Shown here piece by piece: positions 17,406-25,970 of a stretch of DNA of 64,000 nucleotides (position 1 is its first letter; each line of letters begins with the position of its first letter). Made by a program: the position numbers and the translations under genes. The DNA is from Niallia sp052318935 (lineage in GTDB: Bacteria; Bacillota; Bacilli; Bacillales; Cytobacillaceae), in assembly GCA_052318935.1 (NCBI GenBank), contig JBQRKO010000007.1; one strand, given 5' to 3'. Under the pieces are notes generated by a model. It did no database searches, was not told the origin of the DNA, and saw only the letters and a list, made by a program, of their open reading frames with translations.

Positions 17406-18242
17406 TTATTTTGTGTAATCTCCTCCTAAAACCTCTTTGGAAATTTCAGCTAGCTTCCCTTCATCAATTAATTTTTGTAATGCACCATCAATGTCTTCCT
17501 GAAGCTTTGTATCAGATTTTTTAGATAAAAAATAGGTTTTCGAAACATATGCTGGTTCCCCAGATGTTACTAGGTTTGCATTAAACTGCTTATTTAATTT
17601 ATTTACATCATATTTTGTCGATAAAATAGCATCAACTGTTCCGTTTTGAAGATTTTTAACACGGATTTCACTTGAACCATCTCCATAAAGGATGTTAATT
17701 TTTTTATCATGTTTTTTATTGTATTGCTCTAAAAGATACGCATAGTTGCTTCCTGTAGATACTTGCACTTTTTTCCCTGCTAAATCTTCTAATTTTTGAA
17801 AGTTATTACCTGAATTTTCATCTACCACTATATAGCCTGTATAATCCGTGTATCCCACTTTTCCATATAAATATTTCGCTTTTCTTTCATCATTAACTTC
17901 ATATTGATGGGCTGCTAAGTCTACTTTATTTGCATCAAGAGCAGGTAATACATTTTTAAACTCAAATGTTTCATATTTAAATTTGTATTGAGGTAATTTT
18001 TCATCCACTGCATCAAGAACTGCTTTTTCATATCCAGTCGGATTTCCCTTTTCATCTAAATAAGCAAATGGTTGATAGGAATTGCCTGTCCCGATAATAA
18101 TTTCTTTTGCATCTGAATTATTATTTGCTCCAGCACTTTCACTTTTAGAAGTTTCATTGCTTCCGCATCCAGCCAAAACAATTCCAAGTAAAGCACTTAG
18201 TCCAATAACTTTTAATCTACCAAATTTTGTTCTATTCATCAT
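17406..18242 (-). CDS. amino-acid ABC transporter substrate-binding lipoprotein (TcyJ/TcyK/YxeM-like)
   Basis: A 278-residue lipoprotein starting at ATG 18242, chosen because AAGGGGAA lies directly upstream and the longer frame would overlap the preceding permease. The signal peptide ends in the lipobox LLGIVLAGC. The mature part is a bacterial SBP_bac_3 fold, with IIIGTGNSYQPFAYLDEKGN and GYEKAVLDAVDEKLPQ near its start. It would bind cystine or a substituted cysteine outside the cell. It lies between two permease genes, an order also seen in B. subtilis tcy/yxe clusters. Confidence 0.88.
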   Translation of the reverse strand: MMNRTKFGRLKVIGLSALLGIVLAGCGSNETSKSESAGANNNSDAKEIIIGTGNSYQPFAYLDEKGNPTGYEKAVLDAVDEKLPQYKFKYETFEFKNVLPALDANKVDLAAHQYEVNDERKAKYLYGKVGYTDYTGYIVVDENSGNNFQKLEDLAGKKVQVSTGSNYAYLLEQYNKKHDKKINILYGDGSSEIRVKNLQNGTVDAILSTKYDVNKLNKQFNANLVTSGEPAYVSKTYFLSKKSDTKLQEDIDGALQKLIDEGKLAEISKEVLGGDYTK

Positions 18243-18264
18243 TGTAATTCCCCTTATTTGTATT

Positions 18265-19035
18265 CTAGTTTGATTTATTTTTTTCATTTGTTAATAACAA
18301 GGGTTTATTTTTGTTAACTGTAAATAAAAACCCTGTTAACTTCTTCTTACTTCTGCTTGGATAGCGATATTTAATTTCTAAAATGTTAAATACTTTTTCA
18401 AGTAGGATGCTTAAAACAATAAATATGATTGCTGCAATAAAGTAACCCTCAATAACACGATAATATAATGCTCCTAATGCCTGTACTTTCCCCATTACAT
18501 CCAATATCCCTATAGAAAAAGCTAACGAAGTATCTTGCAGGAGATTTATGATCGATGCTCCCAAATTTGGAATAGCGAATGCACGTGCTTGCGGGATTAG
18601 TATTCTTTGATAGGTCTGTCTTTTGGTCAATCCTATAGATGCAGCCGCTTCGTACTGGGAAACGGGAACACTTAACAAGGACGAACGGAATATTTCAGAA
18701 AAGAATGCTGCTGTATTTAACCCATAGGTAATATAAATGAAATATATTTTGTTCCATTGAGAAAGGTCTATTCCTATTAAAGCTAATAAATTTGGAAGAC
18801 CATAAAATACAATAAACATTTGAACTAAAATTGGTGTCCCCCTTATAAAAGAAACATAAAGAATACAAATTTGTTTTAATATCGGGATGTTTTCTATCCT
18901 GATATAAGCAATTAAAATACCTAACACACTTCCTATAATGGTCGCAAACAATACAATCAATAAAGTTGTTGGAAGAGCGCTCAACACTTTTGGGAAAAGT
19001 GAAAAGACATACTCCCATTTGAAAAACTCTCCCAT
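18265..19035 (-). CDS. amino-acid ABC transporter permease (TcyL-like), first of two
   Basis: A 256-residue HisM-type membrane protein with helices starting LPTTLLIVLFATIIGSVLGI and the conserved loop SVPVSQYEAAASIGLTKRQT. ATG 19035 follows AGGAGGAATTAC. The C-terminal tail is basic and slightly longer than usual. It follows the acetyltransferase by 36 bases and precedes the binding protein, so it belongs to the same transcript. Confidence 0.88.
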   Translation of the reverse strand: MGEFFKWEYVFSLFPKVLSALPTTLLIVLFATIIGSVLGILIAYIRIENIPILKQICILYVSFIRGTPILVQMFIVFYGLPNLLALIGIDLSQWNKIYFIYITYGLNTAAFFSEIFRSSLLSVPVSQYEAAASIGLTKRQTYQRILIPQARAFAIPNLGASIINLLQDTSLAFSIGILDVMGKVQALGALYYRVIEGYFIAAIIFIVLSILLEKVFNILEIKYRYPSRSKKKLTGFLFTVNKNKPLLLTNEKNKSN

Positions 19036-19071
19036 GTAATTCCTCCTTTCTTCTTTTGCAAGAGAATCACA

Positions 19072-19617
19072 TTAAGCTTTTGACTCGGCAAATGGCGGCG
19101 TTCCCAATAGCTCTTCATCAAAGCGGTCTGGAATTAGCACTTTATACATTAGTACACCAAGATCCCCATCATTTTCATGTTGAAAATATTCTTTATAGCC
19201 CTTGCGTTTGTACATGTCAAGAAGCCAAGGATGTTTCCTGCCAGAAGTCCCCAGTGTATAAGCAGGAGCTTTGAAAGTATCACGCAGTAGCGTTTCTACA
19301 TAGTCTAACAATTTATTCCCAACCCCCTGCCCTTTCAAATTCGGTGCGGTTGCAAACCACCATACAAAAGGATAGCCTGACACGGGAGTTGTGCTTTCCC
19401 ATGGAAAACGAATCGTAATCGTTGATATGATTTTGCCATCGCGTTCTAATACTATAGCAGTTGACTTCACTATATTTTCAGTTACCGTTTCAATTGTTGC
19501 ATTTGCAGATGGCCAGTTGATTCCTAAATCGCGAATCGGCTCAAAAGCACTAGATAATAATTCAAAAAACGCTGGAGCATCTTCTTCTGTCGCTATTCTA
19601 AAAATATCTTTACTCAT
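19072..19617 (-). CDS. GNAT-family N-acetyltransferase (YxeL/YtmI-like)
   Basis: A 181-residue GNAT acetyltransferase starting at ATG 19617 after GGAGAA. The acetyl-CoA site is visible as FATAPNLKGQGVGNKLLDYV near residues 88-107, followed by GTSGRKHPWLLDMYKRKGY. It is the first gene of the cystine-type ABC operon. In B. subtilis YtmI and YxeL hold the same position and N-acetylate S-methyl- or S-succino-cysteine before oxidation. The same role is inferred here because the deacetylase (2425) and NtaA-type monooxygenase (10257) are also present. Confidence 0.85.
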   Translation of the reverse strand: MSKDIFRIATEEDAPAFFELLSSAFEPIRDLGINWPSANATIETVTENIVKSTAIVLERDGKIISTITIRFPWESTTPVSGYPFVWWFATAPNLKGQGVGNKLLDYVETLLRDTFKAPAYTLGTSGRKHPWLLDMYKRKGYKEYFQHENDGDLGVLMYKVLIPDRFDEELLGTPPFAESKA

Positions 19618-19800
19618 ATAAATTCTCCAATCTATATAATATTTTTTGGTTATTTCCTTATTTAAGGAAAAGATATTACATTAACATGTAACCTTAGTAA
19701 AACCAAGCTACGATGTGAAATTTTTAACCTTTGTCTGTAAATGAATTACTCCTTCCGTTATATCTTTCTATTAATCCATGTATTCGTATCGGATATATAC

Positions 19801-19853
19801 ACTATAATGTTTTTTAACACTCTTGACCAATTAGTAATAATAAAGTGACACTT
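19801..19853 (-). promoter_or_regulatory. promoter with AAGTGTCACTT palindrome upstream of acetyltransferase-ABC operon
   Basis: On the minus strand AAGTGTCACTT (19843-19853) precedes a -35-like TTGGTC and a -10-like TATAGT inside ACATTATAGT (19801-19810). Both the palindrome and the decamer match the copy at 12331-12367 exactly, although spacing between them is 16 bases longer here. Confidence 0.5.
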
Positions 19854-19900
19854 CAGTAAAACTAAATAATCATAAAAAACTTCTTTTCTAAATAGCTGCA

Positions 19901-19951
19901 AAAAAAGACGACTCCAAAATTCAGAAATTGAATTTTAGAGTCGTCTTTTTG
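19901..19951 (-). terminator. intrinsic terminator after the ArsR gene
   Basis: AAAGACGACTC and GAGTCGTCTTT pair around an inner AAAATTC/GAATTTT extension, giving a long hairpin with T/A tracts on both sides, just past the stop of the ArsR gene at 19975. Confidence 0.8.
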
Positions 19952-19974
19952 ATTATCGAATTACCTATGTTTTT

Positions 19975-20304
19975 TTAGATGTTTTTTTCATTTTCCACAA
20001 TATGTTTCAAAATAGATAATTTATTTTCCCAAAAGCGTTCATAATAAGAGATCCACTCTTTTACATCTGCCAACGGTTCTGGGGATAGTGTATACAGTTT
20101 TTCTCTGCCTACTTTTTTTGAACGGACTAGTTTTGCCTCTGATAGGATAGCGAGATGCTTGACAATTGCGGTCCGGCTTATCGGAAAATGGCTCGTAATA
20201 TCGGCAATAGGTAGCTCCTTTTCCGATAATAATTCCATCACTTCTCTTCTCGTAGGATCAGCTATTGCCTGATAAACATCATGCTTTTTTGCTGTACTAG
20301 CCAT
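19975..20304 (-). CDS. ArsR-family transcriptional regulator
   Basis: A 109-residue winged-helix protein. The recognition helix region reads ITSHFPISRTAIVKHLAILS, and DPTRREVMELLSEKE near the N-terminus is typical of the metal-independent ArsR subgroup paired with AHSA1 proteins. No metal-binding cysteines are present. It starts two bases after the stop of the AHSA1 gene, so both are one operon, and it probably represses that operon. Confidence 0.88.
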   Translation of the reverse strand: MASTAKKHDVYQAIADPTRREVMELLSEKELPIADITSHFPISRTAIVKHLAILSEAKLVRSKKVGREKLYTLSPEPLADVKEWISYYERFWENKLSILKHIVENEKNI

Positions 20305-20306
20305 GA

Positions 20307-20726
20307 TTATTCCACAGTCTCTTTCAGCCTAATGACAATTTGCGACCATCCCATGTTCATGCGATCGCGGATAATTGATGCTTTTTCATTCGCTTTCCCT
20401 ACGATTTCATCTGCTTCTTTCCATCCAGCATGAATAACTGTAAATTCTGTTGTCGTGCTGTCTATTTCTTTTAAAAGAAAAGAAACAACCCACCCATCAA
20501 CATCCCATGTAAAAGATAATTTCGTTGGTGCTTCTACCTCAATCACTTTACAAGGAGACGGACCAAAGGGAGATTGCAAATAAAATTCATGCCCTAGCTC
20601 TAATTGAAAATCATTAGGCATAAACCATGCAGCTATTCCTTCAGAAGTCGCTACTTTTTGCCAAACTTTTTCAATCGGCGCATTTAAATTAATTTTTTGC
20701 ACAATATCTTGCACTTTTTCACCCAT
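20307..20726 (-). CDS. SRPBCC / AHSA1-domain protein
   Basis: A 139-residue START-like fold protein: NLNAPIEKVWQKVATSEGIA at the N-terminus, then FLLKEIDSTTTEFTVIHAGW, and a C-terminal helix ending MGWSQIVIRLKETVE. Such proteins bind hydrophobic ligands and are very often encoded with an ArsR repressor, as here. The physiological ligand is not known. Confidence 0.85.
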   Translation of the reverse strand: MGEKVQDIVQKINLNAPIEKVWQKVATSEGIAAWFMPNDFQLELGHEFYLQSPFGPSPCKVIEVEAPTKLSFTWDVDGWVVSFLLKEIDSTTTEFTVIHAGWKEADEIVGKANEKASIIRDRMNMGWSQIVIRLKETVE

Positions 20727-20842
20727 AGAAAAACACCTACTCTTTCTAAAATTATGACACCTTTTGGTTTCATTTATAATATAACACCTTTTGGTTATAT
20801 GTCAACTTTACTTCAGATTTGTCATGTATGCTCTTCTAACGC

Positions 20843-20892
20843 AAAAAGGGACTGTCCCTTAAGTCGGTTAAACCGACTTTTGAGACAGCCCC
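20843..20892 (-). terminator. intrinsic terminator of the APC permease gene
   Basis: On the minus strand GGGGCTGTC, AAGTCGGTT, AACCGACTT and GACAGTCCC form a two-segment hairpin followed by TTTTT, immediately after the permease stop at 20900. Confidence 0.85.
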
Positions 20893-20899
20893 AGAATTT

Positions 20900-22471
20900 T
20901 TAAGATATATCAGATACACTCTCTTGCAATTCTTTAATATTCCCTTTTTTACGCATATACCATACACCGTTATATACAGCAAAATAGTAAAAAACCAATC
21001 CTACTATTGCTGCAACAACAGACATAAATGGTTCTGGAACGATTCCATGACCGCCAAAATTCCCTAAGTAGCTCAACCCAACAAGGAGAAGAATGTAAAC
21101 AACAAGATATAGGCCACCAAAGAATTCTTCTATTTTATGTTTCTTGATAAAATGAATGACTAAGTAGCCGCCAACTCCTAAAATTAATCCGGTAATGGCA
21201 AGCTGCACCCTGCTCCAGTTTGTCCAATAAATAAGAAGTGTAGCAAAAACAAAGGCTAATGGCGCAATAATATTCATACCTGGAAGTCCATTATTTTTTG
21301 TCAAACCAACCTTACGGAAAACCATAACGGTTACACATGCTGAAGCATACTTAAATATACCAATTGCTCCTACAATTGCAACAATTGCAGTCCAACTCTT
21401 TAAAGGAAATAAGAATAATAATCCAATAAAGAAATTAAGAGTAAGTGCACGAGTTGGAACGCCAAATCTTTTGTTAATTGTTCCGAAGAAAGATGGCAGG
21501 AACCCGCTTTTCGCCATGCCAAAGACATGTCTTGACGTACCCGCTGTATAAGCAAGCGCTGAGCCTGTTGGAGAAACCATGGCATCAGCAGTAATGATCC
21601 AAGATAACCAAACCATATTTGCCATAAGAGCTAGATTAGCAAATGGAGAATCAAACTTAATTCCACTCCAGCCATTAGCCAACATATCTGGTGGAACTGC
21701 TCCAATAAAAACAATTTGCAGCAGAACATATAATATTGCTGCAGCTACCAGTGAAGTGATTAAAGCTAGTGGAATATTCCGTCTAGGTTTAACCACTTCT
21801 CCACTCATCATAATAACGTTCCCAAATCCTGTATAAGCAAAAAATATACCACTTGTTAATACCGCACTTAAACCAGCACTATACCCATTAGGGGCAAACC
21901 CTTGACTTGTAAAGTTCTCGGCATGAAAACCTGTCATAAAAAAAGCAATGATTGTTAAAACAGGTACTACAAATTTGATAGTGGTGATTACAGTGTTTGT
22001 GACAGCAAATAGCTTCACACCAAAATAGTTAAATATAATAAAGAATATCATTAATAACATTGATGCGAGCATGCCTGTTGTAGTAAGTTGCTCCTTTGCT
22101 GCATCATACAGCCCTGGCCAGAACTGATTAGCGTATTGAATAACTCCTGCCGATTCCACAGGTGCAGTAGCACAGTAGCCAAGCCAGATAGAATAACTAG
22201 TTACTGTAGCAAGCATTTTTCCATGAGAATATAGGGGATAGCGCCCTAAACCACCTGTTTCAGGCTTAACTCTTCCTAATTCAGCATAAATAAGCGCTAT
22301 GAGTGTAATGGCAACTGCGCCAATCACCCAAGAAATAATCGCTGCAGGACCAGCTAATTTCGCTGCTGCCCACGGACCAAAGAGCCAGCTTGACCCTATT
22401 ATTCCTCCAAGGGATAATGCCGTAAGCGACCAAAATCCCATTTTCTTTTTCAAATATTGTTCTTGATTCAT
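20900..22471 (-). CDS. APC-family amino acid permease
   Basis: A 523-residue integral membrane protein with about twelve hydrophobic helices. The start WSLTALSLGGIIGSSWLFGP carries the GxGxI-like helix-1 motif of APC transporters, and FAYTGFGNVIMMSGEVVKPR followed by RNIPLA is the conserved cytoplasmic region after helix 6. It should import an amino acid or amine with proton or sodium coupling. The extra C-terminal helices and the long length resemble the large APC subgroup. No neighbouring catabolic gene reveals the substrate. Confidence 0.82.
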   Translation of the reverse strand: MNQEQYLKKKMGFWSLTALSLGGIIGSSWLFGPWAAAKLAGPAAIISWVIGAVAITLIALIYAELGRVKPETGGLGRYPLYSHGKMLATVTSYSIWLGYCATAPVESAGVIQYANQFWPGLYDAAKEQLTTTGMLASMLLMIFFIIFNYFGVKLFAVTNTVITTIKFVVPVLTIIAFFMTGFHAENFTSQGFAPNGYSAGLSAVLTSGIFFAYTGFGNVIMMSGEVVKPRRNIPLALITSLVAAAILYVLLQIVFIGAVPPDMLANGWSGIKFDSPFANLALMANMVWLSWIITADAMVSPTGSALAYTAGTSRHVFGMAKSGFLPSFFGTINKRFGVPTRALTLNFFIGLLFLFPLKSWTAIVAIVGAIGIFKYASACVTVMVFRKVGLTKNNGLPGMNIIAPLAFVFATLLIYWTNWSRVQLAITGLILGVGGYLVIHFIKKHKIEEFFGGLYLVVYILLLVGLSYLGNFGGHGIVPEPFMSVVAAIVGLVFYYFAVYNGVWYMRKKGNIKELQESVSDIS

Positions 22472-22576
22472 GATGTACCTCTCTTAACTAATATTAAATC
22501 CTTAATCTATTATTTCGTTCGACTTTATTGATTTTATTGTAATCATTTTTATTTTTCAATGTATATTTTTGGATAT

Positions 22577-22612
22577 CAAAAAAAAACAACTATTCATATT
22601 GCTGAATAGTTA
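22577..22612 (-). terminator. intrinsic terminator after nrdG
   Basis: On the minus strand AACTATTCA and TGAATAGTT pair and a run of nine T follows. It lies 53 bases past the nrdG stop and upstream of the permease. Confidence 0.75.
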
Positions 22613-22664
22613 TGTAAAAACCAATCAAATCAAATGTTTAATTGGAGAGCGGATTAATTTTATA

Positions 22665-23168
22665 TTAAGAAAAAATTAATTGTTGTTCTAATAAGACCAT
22701 TTTCTTTTCTTCTATGCTTTTCCGGCAATTTATCACCCGTTGATTGCTGCTTCCTCTATATAATAAGGATAAATCTCTTTTTTCTTTTACAAAAGGGCCA
22801 TCTACAAGAATATCCAACTCCTTGCATAACTTCATAAATGGCTCCTTTTTTGCTTCCATCAAATACTCCCACTTATATCCAGTATAGCACCATATATTTT
22901 TACCTGCTTTTTTCAGCTTTTCAGCCAAAATAGCCAAGTCATTTAATTGCAGAAGCGGCTCTCCGCCGCTGAAAGTAATATTTGTCAAAGGATTATCCAT
23001 TAACTCATCATAAATTGCTTGAATGGACATTTCTACTCCGCCATCCTTATTCCAGCTTTGCGGATTATGACAGCCTGTACATTTATGGGGACAACCTGCA
23101 AAAAATACGGTGCTCCTTAAGCCAGGGCCATCTACAATGCTGTCATGAATAATATTCAGCACTCTCAT
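22665..23168 (-). CDS. nrdG: anaerobic ribonucleoside-triphosphate reductase activating protein
   Basis: A 167-residue radical-SAM enzyme. The iron-sulfur cysteines form CX3CX2C in FFAGCPHKCTGCHNPQSW (C26, C30, C33), and ITFSGGEPLLQ is the GGE motif that binds S-adenosylmethionine. It generates the glycyl radical on NrdD under anaerobic conditions. Its ATG overlaps the nrdD stop by four bases, so the two are translationally coupled. Confidence 0.95.
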   Translation of the reverse strand: MRVLNIIHDSIVDGPGLRSTVFFAGCPHKCTGCHNPQSWNKDGGVEMSIQAIYDELMDNPLTNITFSGGEPLLQLNDLAILAEKLKKAGKNIWCYTGYKWEYLMEAKKEPFMKLCKELDILVDGPFVKEKRDLSLLYRGSSNQRVINCRKSIEEKKMVLLEQQLIFS

Positions 23169-25009
23169 GAATGCTTAACCCTCTCCCTTTCTTCAGCACG
23201 TTTTGCTGTATTCCATTTATCCAATGACCCTACTAAATACCCTGTTATCCGGCGGATTCGTTCAATTTGACTTTCCTCTTCCTCCCCGCATTTCGGGCAC
23301 CCGTTATCAATAATTCCTTTATGACCGCAAGTCAAGCATCTATCTACAGGATGATTAATGCTGCCATAACCGATGCCTGCTTCTTTCATTGCACAAACAA
23401 TTGCCTTCATTGCCTCTTTATTTTTGCTGGCATCGCCGTCTAATTCTACATAAGTAATATGTCCTGCATTTGTTAGTTCATGAAAAGGAGCTTCTTTTTT
23501 AATTTTTTCGATTGCTTTTATTTGATAATAAACAGGAATATGAAAGCTGTTCGTAAAATACTCTCGGTCAGTGACTCCTTTAATGACTCCATGCTTCTTT
23601 TTTGTTATCTTAAGCGACTTTCCTGCAAACGATTCTGCAGGTGTTGCAATAAGCGAATAATTTAATTGATATTTTTCCATCGCTTGATCTGCCGCGTTTC
23701 TCATATGCTTTACAATTTTCAATCCTAAATTATACGCTGCTTTGCTTTCCCCGTGATGAACACCTAACAAAGCTGTTAAACATTCTGCCAACCCTACAAA
23801 ACCAATCGATAATGTACCTTGTTTTAAAATATCTTCTAGATAATCGTCCATCTTTAATGTTTCCCCGTTTGCCCATACACCTTGTGTAAATAAGAATTTA
23901 AAGTTTGCGACTGTTTTTTTCCCTTGATAAACATAACGATCATATAGCTGTTTAATGGTTATTTCTAAGAATGCATCTAATTTGGCAAAAAATTGATCAA
24001 TCGACGTCACTTCTAATGCAAGCAGCGGTAAATTAATGCTTGTAAAAGATAGATTTCCTCTGCCAACAGCCTGCTCTTTGCCATGGATATTCCCCATCAC
24101 TCTTGTCCGGCAGCCCATCGTTGCCACTTCGGATTGTGGCGTCCCATCATAATATTTAGCATTAAAAGGAGCATCAATAAAAACAAAATTCGGAAAAAGC
24201 CGCTTGCTTGTTGTTTCAATTGCCAATTCAAATAGATAATAGTTTGGGTCGTCTTGAAAATAATTAATCCCTTCTTTTACTTTAAAGACAATGATCGGAA
24301 AAATAGGCGTTTCCCCTGTACCCAACCCTGCTTGTGTAGCAAGCAATAAACATTTTGTTAACAAGGCTCCTTCTCTAGAAGTATCTGTTCCTAAATTAAC
24401 GGACACAAATGGAGTCTGGCCCCCTCCTCTCGAGTGCATGCTATTGCAGTTATGTGTAAAAGCTTCACAAGCTTGATATGTTTCTTTTTCGGTCCATTCC
24501 CAAGCCTTTTTTTCAATCAAAGCTTTATCCTCCATTATTTCTTGTAGTTTTCTTTTATTTTTTTCATTCGTTTTTTTTATGTAAGGAGCTAAATCATAAT
24601 CCAGCATTGGAATAGCTTGTCCACCATGCTGCTGATTTTGATTTGCCTGTAATATAATAGAAGTTAATGCCATCGCACTCATAATATTTTGTGGTTCTCT
24701 CATAAACCCATGACCTGTATTAAATCCATCTTTCAAAATTTTCCCTAAAGGAATTTGACAGCATGTTGCCGTTCCAGAAGAATAAAAATCAAGATCATGA
24801 ATGTGGATGTATCCTTGTTGAAATGCTTCTTTTGCTTCAGCAGATAAAAGATTTTCAACTGTATAATGTCGAGAGGATGTGGAAGCAAAATGCATCATAT
24901 GACTCATCGGTGAAAGTCCATCTATGTTTGCATTTTCTTGTATGAAATCATGATTGTCACTGCGAACAATTTCATCAAATTCCGTTAATAGTTCTGAATA
25001 ATTCCCCAT
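23165..25009 (-). CDS. nrdD: anaerobic ribonucleoside-triphosphate reductase, class III
   Basis: A 614-residue oxygen-independent reductase that makes deoxynucleotides anaerobically. The C-terminus has a four-cysteine zinc site (CLTCG and CPKCG near residue 560-580) followed by RRITGYLVGSLDKWN, which carries the glycyl-radical glycine. There is no long N-terminal ATP-cone, making this shorter than the E. coli enzyme. It is the first gene of the nrdD-nrdG pair. Two NrdR-like boxes lie upstream, predicting repression by NrdR. Its presence indicates facultative anaerobic growth. Confidence 0.95.
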   Translation of the reverse strand: MGNYSELLTEFDEIVRSDNHDFIQENANIDGLSPMSHMMHFASTSSRHYTVENLLSAEAKEAFQQGYIHIHDLDFYSSGTATCCQIPLGKILKDGFNTGHGFMREPQNIMSAMALTSIILQANQNQQHGGQAIPMLDYDLAPYIKKTNEKNKRKLQEIMEDKALIEKKAWEWTEKETYQACEAFTHNCNSMHSRGGGQTPFVSVNLGTDTSREGALLTKCLLLATQAGLGTGETPIFPIIVFKVKEGINYFQDDPNYYLFELAIETTSKRLFPNFVFIDAPFNAKYYDGTPQSEVATMGCRTRVMGNIHGKEQAVGRGNLSFTSINLPLLALEVTSIDQFFAKLDAFLEITIKQLYDRYVYQGKKTVANFKFLFTQGVWANGETLKMDDYLEDILKQGTLSIGFVGLAECLTALLGVHHGESKAAYNLGLKIVKHMRNAADQAMEKYQLNYSLIATPAESFAGKSLKITKKKHGVIKGVTDREYFTNSFHIPVYYQIKAIEKIKKEAPFHELTNAGHITYVELDGDASKNKEAMKAIVCAMKEAGIGYGSINHPVDRCLTCGHKGIIDNGCPKCGEEEESQIERIRRITGYLVGSLDKWNTAKRAEERERVKHS

Positions 25010-25067
25010 TATTAATCACTCCAATAGATTTATCTTCCTTGTAATTATAAATGGTTATCCTCACCAA

Positions 25068-25083
25068 CAACGATATATAGACA
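25068..25083 (-). promoter_or_regulatory. NrdR-like box (distal to consensus)
   Basis: CAACGATATATAGACA matches the centre of the NrdR palindrome (ATATATAG). Its centre lies 32 bases from that of the better box at 25100-25115, a spacing of three helical turns that is typical of NrdR box pairs. Confidence 0.55.
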
Positions 25084-25099
25084 ATATTTCACTGAATGT

Positions 25100-25115
25100 A
25101 CACAATATATAGTGT
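25100..25115 (-). promoter_or_regulatory. NrdR box upstream of nrdD
   Basis: ACACAATATATAGTGT is a close match to the 16-base NrdR palindrome (ACACWATATATWGTGT as I recall). It lies 91 bases upstream of the nrdD start. Confidence 0.75.
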
Positions 25116-25241
25116 TTTTGATTTTTTAGTTAAAAAAGAGGTTGACCCAAAGCTTAGGAGGGATTTTTGCACCTTCGCTTCATTAGGATGGTATGTGATA
25201 AACTAGGCATAAAATGAAGAATTATAATTGGAGGATTTATC

Positions 25242-25967
25242 ATGCAATCTTCAAAAGGCACGATACAAGAAATGTTTATTACAAGCAAAGAACTAGGTGA
25301 AGAAGTGAAACTGCTAGTATATCTTCCACCTTCTTATTCACCACTTTATAAATACAATATTCTTTTCGCACAAGATGGAAAAGATTATTTTCAATTTGGA
25401 CGAATTGGAAGAGTGGCAGATGAATTACTGCAAGCAAATAAAATTCAAAATACGATTATTGTTGGTATTCCTTATGTGACGGTTCAAGACAGAAGAGAAA
25501 AATATCACCCTTCAGGACAAAAAAATAAAGCATATATCCGTTTTTTAGCACATGAACTTGTTCCGTTTATTGATAAAAAATTTCCAACTTATCAAATGGG
25601 ACTTGGAAGAGGACTTATTGGCGATTCATTAGGTGCAACTGTTTCCCTTATGACAGCACTAAAGTTTCCTCATACATTCGGCAAAGTAATGCTTCAATCT
25701 CCTTTCATAAATAAAGAAGTCTTACAGGCTGTTCAAGCATTTGATCGATTCCACCTTCTTGAAATATTCCATATTATTGGTACAGAAGAAACATCGGTTA
25801 AAACAACGATTCAAACGATCGAAGATTTTCTGACGCCAAATCGGGAACTGGCACAGCTTTTACACGAAACAAACGCCGATTATACATATGAAGAATTTAA
25901 CGGAGATCATACTTGGAAGCATTGGCAGCCAACGCTTAAAACAATCTTAGAAAGAATGCTTTGTTAA
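25242..25967 (+). CDS. yjcH: alpha/beta-hydrolase esterase family protein YjcH
   Basis: A 241-residue protein of the esterase-D-like group. The nucleophile elbow is GLIGDSLGATVS near residue 125-135, and a C-terminal His lies in EFNGDHTWKHW; an Asp in the core completes the triad. It has strong overall resemblance to B. subtilis YjcH (MFITSKELGEEVKLLVYLPP opening). ATG 25242 follows GGAGGA. It is monocistronic and precedes yjcG-yjcF, as expected from B. subtilis synteny. The natural substrate is not known. Confidence 0.85.
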   Translation: MQSSKGTIQEMFITSKELGEEVKLLVYLPPSYSPLYKYNILFAQDGKDYFQFGRIGRVADELLQANKIQNTIIVGIPYVTVQDRREKYHPSGQKNKAYIRFLAHELVPFIDKKFPTYQMGLGRGLIGDSLGATVSLMTALKFPHTFGKVMLQSPFINKEVLQAVQAFDRFHLLEIFHIIGTEETSVKTTIQTIEDFLTPNRELAQLLHETNADYTYEEFNGDHTWKHWQPTLKTILERMLC

Positions 25968-25970
25968 TGG

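Larger units (their letters stand above)
19618..19974. other. intergenic region holding the acetyltransferase-operon promoter and the arsR-gene terminator
   Basis: No gene is seen. On the minus strand the gap contains the promoter block at 19801-19853 and the terminator at 19901-19951; both are described separately. Confidence 0.6.
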
